A stretch of 9,353 nt of DNA from contig JAEZCO010000098.1 in the NCBI GenBank assembly GCA_023433505.1, positions 1-9,353 of the forward strand. The letters run 5' to 3'. Shown piece after piece: positions 1-7,266 of this stretch; positions within the stretch are counted from its first letter, which is position 1, and every line of letters starts with the position of its first letter. Below the pieces are notes generated by a model, which made no database searches, was not told the DNA's origin, and saw only the letters and a list, made by a program, of their open reading frames with translations. This DNA comes from Bacillota bacterium. Lineage in GTDB: Bacteria; Bacillota; Clostridia; Acetivibrionales; DTU013. Position numbers and translations under genes: made by a program.

Positions 1-14
1 ATCTTTACATAGCC

Positions 15-116
15 CTATCCTACACAGGCGTAAAACCTCTTTATATATCGGTTTTCTTTGTATGGATTATTCATTTTCACAATATAAGCAACACATCCCA
101 TAATATGTGAACTCAT
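15..116 (-). CDS. Possible 33-residue protein directly behind the c-di-GMP operon
   Basis: A 33-codon frame (begins MSSHIMGCVAYIV, ends RFYACVG, stop TAG at 15-17) starts only 6 nt after the stop of the GGDEF/HD-GYP gene. A GAGGG ribosome-binding-like stretch, formed by the last codons of that gene, lies about 9-10 nt before its ATG, so it could be translated from the operon mRNA. The peptide is basic in its second half and carries two cysteines. I see no signal peptide or known motif. An imperfect inverted repeat (TTCACAATAT / ATATGTGAA) falls inside it. It may equally be the remnant of a longer gene or a chance frame in the 3' untranslated region. Confidence 0.28.
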   Translation of the reverse strand: MSSHIMGCVAYIVKMNNPYKENRYIKRFYACVG

Positions 117-122
117 TTTTTA

Positions 123-2828
123 TTATCCCTCATTTTTCCCTTCGATCAACTGAAGAAATACTTTGGCAATTTGCGGGTCGAACTGCGTTCCCGAGCCCCT
201 TCTTATAATTTCTACCGCTGAAGCTTTTCTTTCATTCAGAGGAAGTGCGCCCCTGTTCAAAGCACGATCATATGCCTCAACGACTGCAATGATTCTTGAT
301 ATTAAAGGAATCTGTTCACCTTTAAGCCCTATTGGATATCCTGTACCATTCCATTTTTCATGATGGTAATAAACATATTCTGAGAAATCCAGGGTATCAT
401 CAAAGAGATTTAGGATTCGGTATCCGACCACCGAATGCTGCCTCATCTTTTCGAGCTCTTCATCTGACATGGAACTTTTACTAAGCATGCTTCCATCAAG
501 TACGATTTTGCCAATGTCATGCAGGTAACCAGCACGCTTCAGTTTGCGAATTTCGGCTAATGGAAGATGCAATGCAGATCCTATTTCAGAGCACAGCTCA
601 CTTACAGCAATCGAGTGCTCTTTTTCTTTGGGATTTCTAGAATGCAGAGTCTCGATGATCGTATCAATCATATTTTTATTAACAGCTTTTCGATTGATAA
701 TCTTTTCCTTATACATGGCATTTTCAGCATTCGCCATTATATCTTCCAACGACTGATCTAGACTTCCTTTTGTATCAAGACCAAGGGAAATACTGCACTT
801 TATAGCCTCCACATAGGCATCTGTGAATCCGGTCCTAATGCGATTTATTATATTTTCAGCATTGTCATATGTCGTCTTTGGCAAAAGAATAATAAACTCA
901 TCACCTCCAACGCGGGCAATTAAATCATTCTTCCTGCAGGCTCTCTTAAGAATTTCAGAGGACTTCTTTATAAGCTCATCACCAGCAGCATGTCCAAATA
1001 TATCATTGGTCATCTTCAACCCGTTGATATCCGCAAAGACAACAGATAACGGAAGATTGTCTTGGATGTCAATCTTACTGCGGTCATCTACAAAGTATCG
1101 TCTGTTATAGAGACCGGTGAGTACATCGTGATAACTTAGGTATCTTATTTCTTCATCCTTTTTTTTACGGTCAGTAATATCCAAAAAGGTAATTACCCCT
1201 CCAACCACTTTCCCGTCTTTTATCTGAGGATATGAGTGATACTCCACATCAACAGGAGTCCCGTCTACCTTCCAAAATACTTCGTCATCCGCTGAAAGCC
1301 CTTTGCCTTGCCGGATTGACTGAAAAATTTTGCACTCCTCAATAGGGAATGGCGATCCATCCCGATGGGTGTGGTGAATTTGGCGATGCATATCCTTACC
1401 GAGCAGTTCTTCCTTGTTATCATACCCCAAAATATTGATGCAGCTAAGATTACAGAAAGTGCATTTTCCGCTTATATCAATACCATATATCGCCTCAGCT
1501 GTAGAATTCAGAATGAGCTGAAGATGGTTTTTATTTTCCCCCAATGCATTATTTGCCTTTTGCAATTCAAGCGTTCTTTGGTTGACGTTTTCTTCAAGAT
1601 TGTTTATAAGATACTGCATCTCGTCAGCGACCATGTTCAGGCTTTCTGATATTTTGCCAATTTCATCATGCCTGACCACAATAGATCTCATTGATAAATC
1701 TCCGGAGGATAATGCTGCAGAAGTTTCCAGCAGGTTACGCATTGGCTTTAACAGTCTGCCAGTAACAAAGTTATAAACAACAAGAGACAATATCAAGGCA
1801 AGTGCGACGATCAAAAAAGTAATCATAATACTATTTTTAACGCTTGCCATAAATAGCTCTTCAGGAATTGCGGATATCACAATCCAATCAAGGCCTTCCA
1901 TATGAATTTCCCTGGCGTTTCCAAATAGTCTCCCATTTTCTCCACGAAACATGATGCTCTGCTCATTATTCAAATTGTAGTATTCATATGCTCTTTTTAC
2001 GTCAGTGATCCCTAATTCTTCAATGCTGTAACGTTTTAAAGTACTATCCTCAAGAACAGAAAAATTATCTTTACCCATTGAATTAGCAACTAGATCACTT
2101 GTATTCTTTTCAATGATAACAGCAAAACCATTATATTTGTTTATTGTTTCGCTTAGAAAAGCACCAATATCCGAAAGAAGCATATGGGTTCCCAAAACAC
2201 CCCGTAGCATGTCGAAATTATCATAAATTGGCCAAGCGGCAGATATAGTTAAGTCAGCCATTACGAAGTGCTTATAGATTGGGGAGAATGCGGGTTTTCT
2301 AGCTGCTTCCGCCGCCACGTACCATGCACGGGTTCTAGGGTCAAATTGTCCAGCCTGAAAGACAATTTGACCGGCCATTAAATCCTCGTTCACTGAATAG
2401 TACCAGGAGTTTCCACCGGTGGTGGCGTTATTTCTCATAATTTCTATAACGCCATCCTCATTCCTACGTGCGCCATAGTATTCACCGGTAACAGTACCAT
2501 AACTACAACTATATATTTCATCATCCTGAGAACTTAATACATCTACAAAAAACATATCCCTAGGTTTTTCATCAGATATATCGAGAATTCCGGCTTCAAT
2601 AACTTTATGGTTTGTTTCATTAATATGATAAGGTTTTTCTATGTAAGAGAATACCTGATTGTATATACTGTCGCTTATATCCTTTGACATGCTTTCAGTA
2701 ATTTGTTCAGCCGAGGATAACCACATAGTAAAAATCAAATATCCTATGCTACTTATTGATATCAGCAAGGATAATACAAAAATAATTACAATGATTCCTT
2801 TGATTGAAATATTTCTTTTGCTTTTCAT
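123..2828 (-). CDS. Membrane sensor with dCache, HAMP, PAS, GGDEF and HD-GYP domains (c-di-GMP cyclase/phosphodiesterase)
   Basis: Predicted bifunctional c-di-GMP enzyme of the inner membrane. Counting from ATG 2828 (901 aa): TM helix 11-34; extracytoplasmic dCache ligand-binding region about 40-330 with the typical FDPRTRAWY motif; TM helix about 332-356; HAMP about 357-409; short coiled coil; PAS about 434-554; GGDEF about 560-714; HD-GYP about 720-895. The cyclase motif GGDEF is intact (641-645), and an RKND inhibitory I-site sits five residues before it. The HD-GYP metal ligands are all visible: H738, H770-D771, H798, H822-H823, D854, plus NGTGYP and the GLKGE.IPL stretch. The start at 2828 is chosen because AAAAGGA (2837-2843) lies 8 nt upstream; an in-frame ATG at 2876 would overlap the upstream gene by 35 nt and has a poorer site. 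The gap to the upstream EAL gene is 13 nt and the ribosome binding site overlaps that gene's stop codon, so the two are co-transcribed and probably translationally coupled. The ligand is not predictable. Confidence 0.93.
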   Translation of the reverse strand: MKSKRNISIKGIIVIIFVLSLLISISSIGYLIFTMWLSSAEQITESMSKDISDSIYNQVFSYIEKPYHINETNHKVIEAGILDISDEKPRDMFFVDVLSSQDDEIYSCSYGTVTGEYYGARRNEDGVIEIMRNNATTGGNSWYYSVNEDLMAGQIVFQAGQFDPRTRAWYVAAEAARKPAFSPIYKHFVMADLTISAAWPIYDNFDMLRGVLGTHMLLSDIGAFLSETINKYNGFAVIIEKNTSDLVANSMGKDNFSVLEDSTLKRYSIEELGITDVKRAYEYYNLNNEQSIMFRGENGRLFGNAREIHMEGLDWIVISAIPEELFMASVKNSIMITFLIVALALILSLVVYNFVTGRLLKPMRNLLETSAALSSGDLSMRSIVVRHDEIGKISESLNMVADEMQYLINNLEENVNQRTLELQKANNALGENKNHLQLILNSTAEAIYGIDISGKCTFCNLSCINILGYDNKEELLGKDMHRQIHHTHRDGSPFPIEECKIFQSIRQGKGLSADDEVFWKVDGTPVDVEYHSYPQIKDGKVVGGVITFLDITDRKKKDEEIRYLSYHDVLTGLYNRRYFVDDRSKIDIQDNLPLSVVFADINGLKMTNDIFGHAAGDELIKKSSEILKRACRKNDLIARVGGDEFIILLPKTTYDNAENIINRIRTGFTDAYVEAIKCSISLGLDTKGSLDQSLEDIMANAENAMYKEKIINRKAVNKNMIDTIIETLHSRNPKEKEHSIAVSELCSEIGSALHLPLAEIRKLKRAGYLHDIGKIVLDGSMLSKSSMSDEELEKMRQHSVVGYRILNLFDDTLDFSEYVYYHHEKWNGTGYPIGLKGEQIPLISRIIAVVEAYDRALNRGALPLNERKASAVEIIRRGSGTQFDPQIAKVFLQLIEGKNEG

Positions 2829-2841
2829 GATCATAATCCTT

Positions 2842-5712
2842 TTATTCACAGCAGATGTCACTGGAATGGTCGCCATTCCCAGTTATCCTGTGCCTGTTGA
2901 GCAGCTCAATTGCAGCTTCTTCATGAAGCGGTTTGCCAAGCAAATATCCTTGAATCTTATCGCAACCGTGATCCCTCAGATACTGCAGCTGACTTTCGTA
3001 TTCCACGCCTTCAGCAATTACACAGTGCCCCAGCTTGTGGGCAATAGAAATAATATCACCGGTTATCGCTCTTTCAGGGTTAACTACTAACAGCTTATCA
3101 ATGAAAGATTTATCAATTTTCAGGCAATTGACATTTAACTCCCTTTCCCGGGCCAGAGTAGAATAGCCTGTCCCAAAGTCGTCTATGGCTACATGAAGTC
3201 CGATATCCTTAAGCTTGCTGATGATGCTGTTTATTTCGTCATAATCGGAAGTAAATACCGATTCCGTTATCTCAATGCCTATATTCTTTGGATTTACGCA
3301 CATTTTCCTGATTGTACCAAGCAGTCGACTGATAAAATCAGGTCTGAACAGCTGAATGGCAGATACATTAATTGAGACATTGATTGTATCATAGCCATGC
3401 TCCTTCAGCATGTTAAGAAAAAGAAACGCGTTAACAATAACTTTCTCACCCATTGGGATAATGAGTTTGGTTTTCTCGGCTATCGGAATGAATTCAGCAG
3501 GTGAAATAAGTCCCAGCATTTCCGTTCGCAATCTGGCCAAAGCCTCAAAGCCACAGATAGAATTTGTTTTCAAATCTATAATTGGTTGATATTGCAAAAA
3601 CAGTCCACCGCAATGATCATCATTGGAGGACACCATGGACAGCGCTTGTCTAATCTCCCCCTCACGGTTTACTAGAGTTTCGAAATCTTTATCATAAAAG
3701 CAAATCCCAAAATTGATATCAGAGAAATTTATTGCCTGCTCAGATGCAATCAGCAATTTCTTTAAAATCTGATCTTCATCCTCCCCATTCTTGGGATCAA
3801 TTTCAAATACTCCAATCCCGCCGCCAATTCTCTCATCCCTAAGCAAGGATTCCAAAGCTTTTGCTATAATTTCACAGAATTCAATCAGCTCAGTTTTATC
3901 CTTATACTCCTTCAGATAGAAGACAAAACGGTTTTCGTACGTTTTAAACAACAAGCGCCTGTCGGTACAATACATGCTTAGTGTCTTAGCAGCTTTTTTA
4001 ATTAAACTCTGCGTGTAATGAAAACCATAATTGGCTGTCAAAAGCTGAACCGTAGTCATATTAATGCAAACAACTGCTCTCTTTAGCGCACTTTGCCCCC
4101 TAATATCATTTTTGAGTAGAATCTCCAAGTAGTCGCGGTTATATAATCCCGTCCATCTGTCATGCTCATTAATGTATTTGAGGCTGTTCTCCATTAGTTT
4201 TCTGTCTGAGATATCAAGAATTATTCCTTCCAGAGCTTCAACTTCACCTTTGGGGGTATAAACCCCTTGCCCAATCTCAAGAACCCATTTTCGTTTGCCT
4301 GTTGCAGTTGTGATTTCATACTCAAATTTAAAAGACTGTCTCTTATCAAGGATACGCTTCCATTCATTCCATAAGGATTCACGATATTCAGGCGCAATCA
4401 AGTCATTATATGATAGGTCTCTATTGTCAAGTAAGCTATCCGGAGAATATCCGGTCAGGTAATAGCAGCCGTCAGAAACATACTGCATCGTCCACTCGCG
4501 ATCGTAATTACATCTATAGGCTAAGCCTGGAAGATGAGAGATAAGCATAGCCTGTTTACGCTCGCTTTCCTTTAGCGCAATCTCTGCTGTCTTGCGTTTG
4601 GAAATGTCTTCGACGATACAAATATACATGGAATTCCTCGCTGGGCCACCTAATAATGAAGATATTGTAATATTCGTCCAGACGCTTGTTCCATCAGGTT
4701 TCAAGTAGCGCTTTTCCAATGAATAGCCGCTTATTTCGCCTTTTAAAAATTGTTCAAATTTCTCAAGATCTCTTGGCAGATCATCTGGATGGGTTATTTC
4801 TGTCCATTTTATGTTTGTCAGGTTTTGTTTCGTTCTTCCCAGAATTTTTTCAAACATTGAATTGATAGTAAAATTGTCATAATCAGGCTGAATCACACAA
4901 CTCTCGCTGTTCGCAATTGCTATTCCGATAGGTGCCTGTTCAAATATACTGTGATACAAAGCTTCATCATAAGACAGTTTCCTACTAAGAACTTTCATCC
5001 TGGAATGCAGAATACAACCATAAAGAAGCGTAAAAGAAAGGATCAGTATACATATTGCAATGATTATATCTGGGAACATTCGTGCCCATAGTTTTGCATA
5101 CCATTCCGATGCATCATAGTCTATCCCGAAAACTGCAATAGTTTTTCCGTTTGATGGATCTTTCACCGGTACAAGAGCACTAATCCATGTACCCCACCTG
5201 TCAGATACCGGTTCCGTCAGCACCGACCTGCCTGAACTGAAAGGTTCATGGTATATTCTATCCGCTTCTGAAAAAACAAGTCTGGGCTGCAAGTAATCCG
5301 GCAATTCGGCCGGATCTGAGTTTAATAGTATTAATATATCATTATTCCGTTCAATCAGTAGGTAGGCAAAATAGATCGAATTCGTTATTTTAACCAACTG
5401 CTCCATATTTTTTTTAAGCATAGTATATTCTGGTTTCATTAAATCTTCAGCACGGCCGGATAATTCCGCAATATATCCAGGACGCATAAAGGTTTCCAAG
5501 GTTTGTGCAAGTACGGTCGCTTCAGAAGATGCTTCATGCTGATACCTGTTCCAAGTGTCAATCAGATACATGCCACTCAAAATGGCGATAACCAGGGTAA
5601 AAGTGATAACGCTTACCAATGTACGCCTGCTCCCTACGGCAATTATCGGAGTATGATTCTTCACTGCTAGTTCCATTTTCTTTGTTTTGCGGATCTTCAT
5701 ATTAACCTCCAT
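2842..5712 (-). CDS. Membrane sensor with two PAS domains, degenerate GGDEF and intact EAL domain (c-di-GMP phosphodiesterase)
   Basis: Predicted to hydrolyse c-di-GMP to pGpG at the membrane. Domains over 956 aa: TM helix about 31-51; extracytoplasmic Cache-like region 52-212 (GTWISALVPV, then IAVFGIDYDAS); TM helix about 213-236; PAS about 250-375; PAS about 385-505; GGDEF-like about 510-680; EAL about 695-940. The GGDEF signature is replaced by YENRF (592-596), so no cyclase activity is expected; such domains often act as regulatory GTP sensors. The EAL domain keeps all residues usually needed for catalysis: E723 of EAL, N782, E814, D844-D845 in the DDFGTGYS loop, K865, E901 and Q921. There are two possible starts. 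ATG 5712 has GGAGG 10 nt upstream and overlaps the stop of a leader frame; ATG 5700 has GGAGG 5 nt upstream. I give the outer one. It is the first large gene of the operon, followed after 13 nt by the GGDEF/HD-GYP gene. Confidence 0.94.
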   Translation of the reverse strand: MEVNMKIRKTKKMELAVKNHTPIIAVGSRRTLVSVITFTLVIAILSGMYLIDTWNRYQHEASSEATVLAQTLETFMRPGYIAELSGRAEDLMKPEYTMLKKNMEQLVKITNSIYFAYLLIERNNDILILLNSDPAELPDYLQPRLVFSEADRIYHEPFSSGRSVLTEPVSDRWGTWISALVPVKDPSNGKTIAVFGIDYDASEWYAKLWARMFPDIIIAICILILSFTLLYGCILHSRMKVLSRKLSYDEALYHSIFEQAPIGIAIANSESCVIQPDYDNFTINSMFEKILGRTKQNLTNIKWTEITHPDDLPRDLEKFEQFLKGEISGYSLEKRYLKPDGTSVWTNITISSLLGGPARNSMYICIVEDISKRKTAEIALKESERKQAMLISHLPGLAYRCNYDREWTMQYVSDGCYYLTGYSPDSLLDNRDLSYNDLIAPEYRESLWNEWKRILDKRQSFKFEYEITTATGKRKWVLEIGQGVYTPKGEVEALEGIILDISDRKLMENSLKYINEHDRWTGLYNRDYLEILLKNDIRGQSALKRAVVCINMTTVQLLTANYGFHYTQSLIKKAAKTLSMYCTDRRLLFKTYENRFVFYLKEYKDKTELIEFCEIIAKALESLLRDERIGGGIGVFEIDPKNGEDEDQILKKLLIASEQAINFSDINFGICFYDKDFETLVNREGEIRQALSMVSSNDDHCGGLFLQYQPIIDLKTNSICGFEALARLRTEMLGLISPAEFIPIAEKTKLIIPMGEKVIVNAFLFLNMLKEHGYDTINVSINVSAIQLFRPDFISRLLGTIRKMCVNPKNIGIEITESVFTSDYDEINSIISKLKDIGLHVAIDDFGTGYSTLARERELNVNCLKIDKSFIDKLLVVNPERAITGDIISIAHKLGHCVIAEGVEYESQLQYLRDHGCDKIQGYLLGKPLHEEAAIELLNRHRITGNGDHSSDICCE

Positions 5713-5792
5713 TACGCGATAGCCTCCACAGGTTTTCCATCCAAAGTCCGTTGAGCAAGCGCTGAGATTGCTGGGGACAGTTCACCCTCCAT
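5712..5792 (-). CDS. Possible 26-residue leader peptide coupled to the EAL gene
   Basis: A 26-codon frame (begins MEGELSPAISALAQ, ends KPVEAIA) ends in TAA at 5712-5714. That stop shares one base with the ATG at 5712 (TAATG), the arrangement used for termination-reinitiation coupling. The GGAGG of the downstream gene lies inside the frame. Codon choice looks coding-like, and the sequence is more GC-rich than the AT-rich DNA just upstream. Against it: no Shine-Dalgarno sequence precedes its ATG, and an in-frame TAA lies immediately before the ATG. It could be a coupled leader peptide, the tail of a vanished gene, or chance. No family is recognised. Confidence 0.35.
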   Translation of the reverse strand: MEGELSPAISALAQRTLDGKPVEAIA

Positions 5793-5966
5793 TTATACGT
5801 TATATAATGAAACATATATGTGCTGGGTATAGCACGAATGAAACTCAGAGCAAGCCTTGTTCATCAGTTAAATTGCACTTTACTAGCAAGTATAAATAAC
5901 CGATGCAGGTTGGTTACACACTTCATACAACAAAGTACATTTTTACTAGGCGATATCAGTTTTCTA

Positions 5967-5995
5967 ATTCTAGCAAATCGGAATTTTCGAGTCAA
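5967..5995 (-). promoter_or_regulatory. Sigma-A-like promoter of the c-di-GMP operon
   Basis: On the minus strand TTGACT (5990-5995) and TAGAAT (5967-5972) are separated by exactly 17 bp, and the -10 is preceded by TGC, which gives an extended -10. Transcription would begin near 5960 and read through about 250 nt of leader into the EAL gene. This is the best promoter match I see upstream of the operon. Confidence 0.6.
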
Positions 5996-6150
5996 TACGA
6001 CACTTTTCGATCATTTTGGGATTGAGGAAGAGAGCGATAATGAATTTTAGGCACTGATTACCTTCACTATTCCCAGTTACTTATATGAAGACTATTCCAA
6101 TGGGCTGTATATTGATGAACATTAAGTGGAAGAGAATAATGTCGATAAAT

Positions 6151-6179
6151 TTAGTGTATAATAAAATTTTATACACTAA
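6151..6179. promoter_or_regulatory. Perfect 11-bp-arm palindrome, operator-like
   Basis: TTAGTGTATAA, a 7-nt spacer, then TTATACACTAA: both 11-base arms match perfectly. The symmetry and AT-rich core resemble binding sites of dimeric repressors (GntR, TetR or MarR type) more than a terminator, since no T-run follows on either strand. It contains a TATAAT hexamer on the plus strand (6157-6162) and covers a TATAAA hexamer on the minus strand that pairs with an upstream TTGCAA at 18 bp. The cognate regulator is unknown. Confidence 0.42.
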
Positions 6180-6265
6180 CTCATTGAGAATTTGCAAAAT
6201 GCAAGTCATATAAATTACGCAAAATTGAAATATATTATAAATTTAAACGTAGCACAATCGACACC

Positions 6266-6294
6266 AAAAATTTATCTTCTGCACACAAAGATAA
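6266..6294 (-). terminator. Intrinsic terminator behind a minus-strand gene remnant
   Basis: Reading the minus strand, TTATCTT (6294-6288) pairs with AAGATAA (6278-6272) around a 9-nt loop and is followed by A and five T (6270-6266). The hairpin begins only 4 nt after the TAA that ends the gene remnant at 6299-6392, the expected place for a terminator. The stem is AT-rich, so termination strength is uncertain. Confidence 0.55.
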
Positions 6295-6298
6295 GAAT

Positions 6299-6392
6299 TT
6301 AATGCTCATCCCAAATATCAAATTCAATACTTTCAAGAATCTTGGCTATTGAGTTTCGATAGGAAGATTCATATATCTCAGATGGTGGCTTA
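6299..6392 (-). pseudogene. 3' end of an unidentified gene, cut by a group II intron
   Basis: The minus strand reads about 31 coding-like codons (KPPSEIYESSYRNS, then IAKILESIEFDIWDEH, stop TAA at 6299-6301), closely followed by a terminator. The upstream end coincides with the first base of the group II intron (6393), so the rest of the gene was presumably on the far side of the intron and has been lost. By chance the frame stays open some way into the intron. No family is recognised. The pairing of stop codon and terminator is the main support that this was a real gene. Confidence 0.42.
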
Positions 6393-6742
6393 GTGCGCCC
6401 ATAGATGGCGCTAGTGAAAGTAGCGTAAAGCAGTACACCGCATGATGACGCGGTACACAACCTACCTAACCGAAAGGCGAAAGCTTACACGAGAACAGAG
6501 AGCGGTAGAAAAGCGGGGAGTTGCCCAAAGACACCCAGGCACGGCTGACCAGCGTTGAGAAGCAGTCATGAGGAATTACAAGGATTTGTTTAGTCTGAGT
6601 TTCTAATCCCCGTTTCGTTGGGGTGAGGGAAATGTGTCTGGAATCCTTACTTCGGTGAACACGCATGAAATAAGCCGATGCGCGGGTTATCAATCATACC
6701 GCATGACGAACTTCATTCACAGTGAAGTAGATTGTATCCTCT
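6393..6742 (+). mobile_element. Truncated 5' part of a group II intron (Ll.LtrB-like, IIA)
   Basis: The segment opens with the group II boundary GTGCGCCC and then follows the 5' domain I of the lactococcal Ll.LtrB intron in order. The blocks are CCTAACCGAAAGGCGAAAGC, GAGAACAGAGAGCGGTAGAA, GAGTTGCCCAAAGACA, GTTTCTAAT and GTGTCTGGAAT. The EBS1 position is present: TAAGCC (6671-6676) is the exact complement of the last six bases of the 5' exon, GGCTTA (6387-6392). I find no reverse transcriptase/maturase frame and no domain V-VI, so only the first ~350 nt remain and the intron is dead. The right end is uncertain, between about 6720 and 6765, where it gives way to a tyrosine recombinase fragment. 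Confidence 0.85.
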
Positions 6743-7203
6743 GTAAATGATCTTGAAAACAAAGAATACAGGCTAGAAACCAATAAACCCAAAACAAAAG
6801 CCGACCAACGCACCATTCACTTGCTGCCCTCCATTATGACCCTACTGGATGTTCAGCACAAGGTACAAAAGGAGGAACGCATGAGATCTGGCGAGTTATG
6901 GACCGGCGGTTTGCCAGGGCTAGGAGAATCTTATGTATTTGCGACGCTGTTGGAACGCCTATGGACAGAAACAATTTGGGCAGAGCCCTTCGCACTGCGC
7001 TTGTTAGCGCAAATCTGAAGCACAGAGGTGTGCATACGCTGTGACACACCTTTGCCACCAATTGGATACGCACAGGTAAAGATTTACGTAGCCTTTCAGA
7101 AATCCTTGGCCACACCAATGTAGCCTTTACAATGTAGCGGTATGTGCACTCTGAGATGAAAATAAAACACGCCGCCATGCGGGCCATGGAGAGCCTCTTT
7201 TGA
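6743..7203 (+). pseudogene. Tyrosine recombinase (phage-type integrase), C-terminal remnant
   Basis: Reading across breaks gives the C-terminal catalytic half of a phage-type integrase. The pieces are KPKTKADQRTIHLL; then MTLLDVQHKVQKEERM with GELW; then YVF; then CDAVGTPMDRNNLGRAL; then HTL*HTFATNW; then LSEILGHTNVAFTM*RYVHS; ending ESLF with stop TGA (7201-7203). Three lesions are visible. One base is missing near 6940. A TGA at 7042-7044 stands where the conserved HxxR arginine belongs (CGA to TGA). A TAG at 7135-7137 stands just before the catalytic Tyr codon at 7141-7143 (CAG to TAG). The N-terminal core-binding domain is absent; the frame begins at the junction with the truncated intron. 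It would have served integration and excision of a prophage or conjugative transposon that is no longer complete here. Confidence 0.88.
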
Positions 7204-7239
7204 CAAATTTATAGTCTGCTAAGTAACAAACTTAATAAT

Positions 7240-7266
7240 GAATCGCATTGTATATCAATGCGGTTC
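7240..7266 (+). terminator. Hairpin after the integrase remnant, possible terminator
   Basis: GAATCGCATTG and CAATGCGGTTC form an 11-bp stem (one G-T pair) with loop TATAT. On the plus strand it is followed by a moderately T-rich CATTTCTTGTT, 36 nt after the integrase stop. It also covers the 3' end of the small minus-strand frame at 7255-7347 and could act on both strands, although the minus-strand side lacks a T-run. Confidence 0.5.

Larger units (their letters stand above)
5793..6298. other. AT-rich intergenic region upstream of the c-di-GMP operon
   Basis: About 500 bp without a convincing gene. It holds the operon promoter (5967-5995), a small inverted repeat GTGCT-6-AGCAC (5820-5835) in the leader, a long palindrome (6151-6179) and a minus-strand terminator (6266-6294). 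A minus-strand TTGCAA-18-TATAAA pair overlaps the palindrome and could be a second, repressible promoter. The open frames on the plus strand here are short, run across the minus-strand promoter and show no recognisable protein similarity. Confidence 0.6.

Noticed and set aside
32..55. AAAACC-12-GGTTTT inverted repeat as operon terminator
   Set aside because: Only a 6-bp AT-rich stem with a long loop and no T-run on the minus strand; too weak to call.
5713..5960. c-di-GMP riboswitch in the operon leader
   Set aside because: I looked for the conserved core blocks of the class I and class II aptamers on the minus strand and did not find them; only short unrelated hairpins are visible.
5820..6125. 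Plus-strand open frame with a TAG interruption at 6048-6050
   Set aside because: No ribosome binding site or recognisable motif, and it runs antisense over the promoter and leader of the c-di-GMP operon; probably chance.
6466..6693. Minus-strand open frame of 75 codons
   Set aside because: It lies wholly within the structured RNA of the group II intron fragment and has no protein-like motif.
6834..7187. Minus-strand open frame of 117 codons
   Set aside because: It is antisense to the tyrosine recombinase remnant, whose plus-strand motifs explain the sequence.
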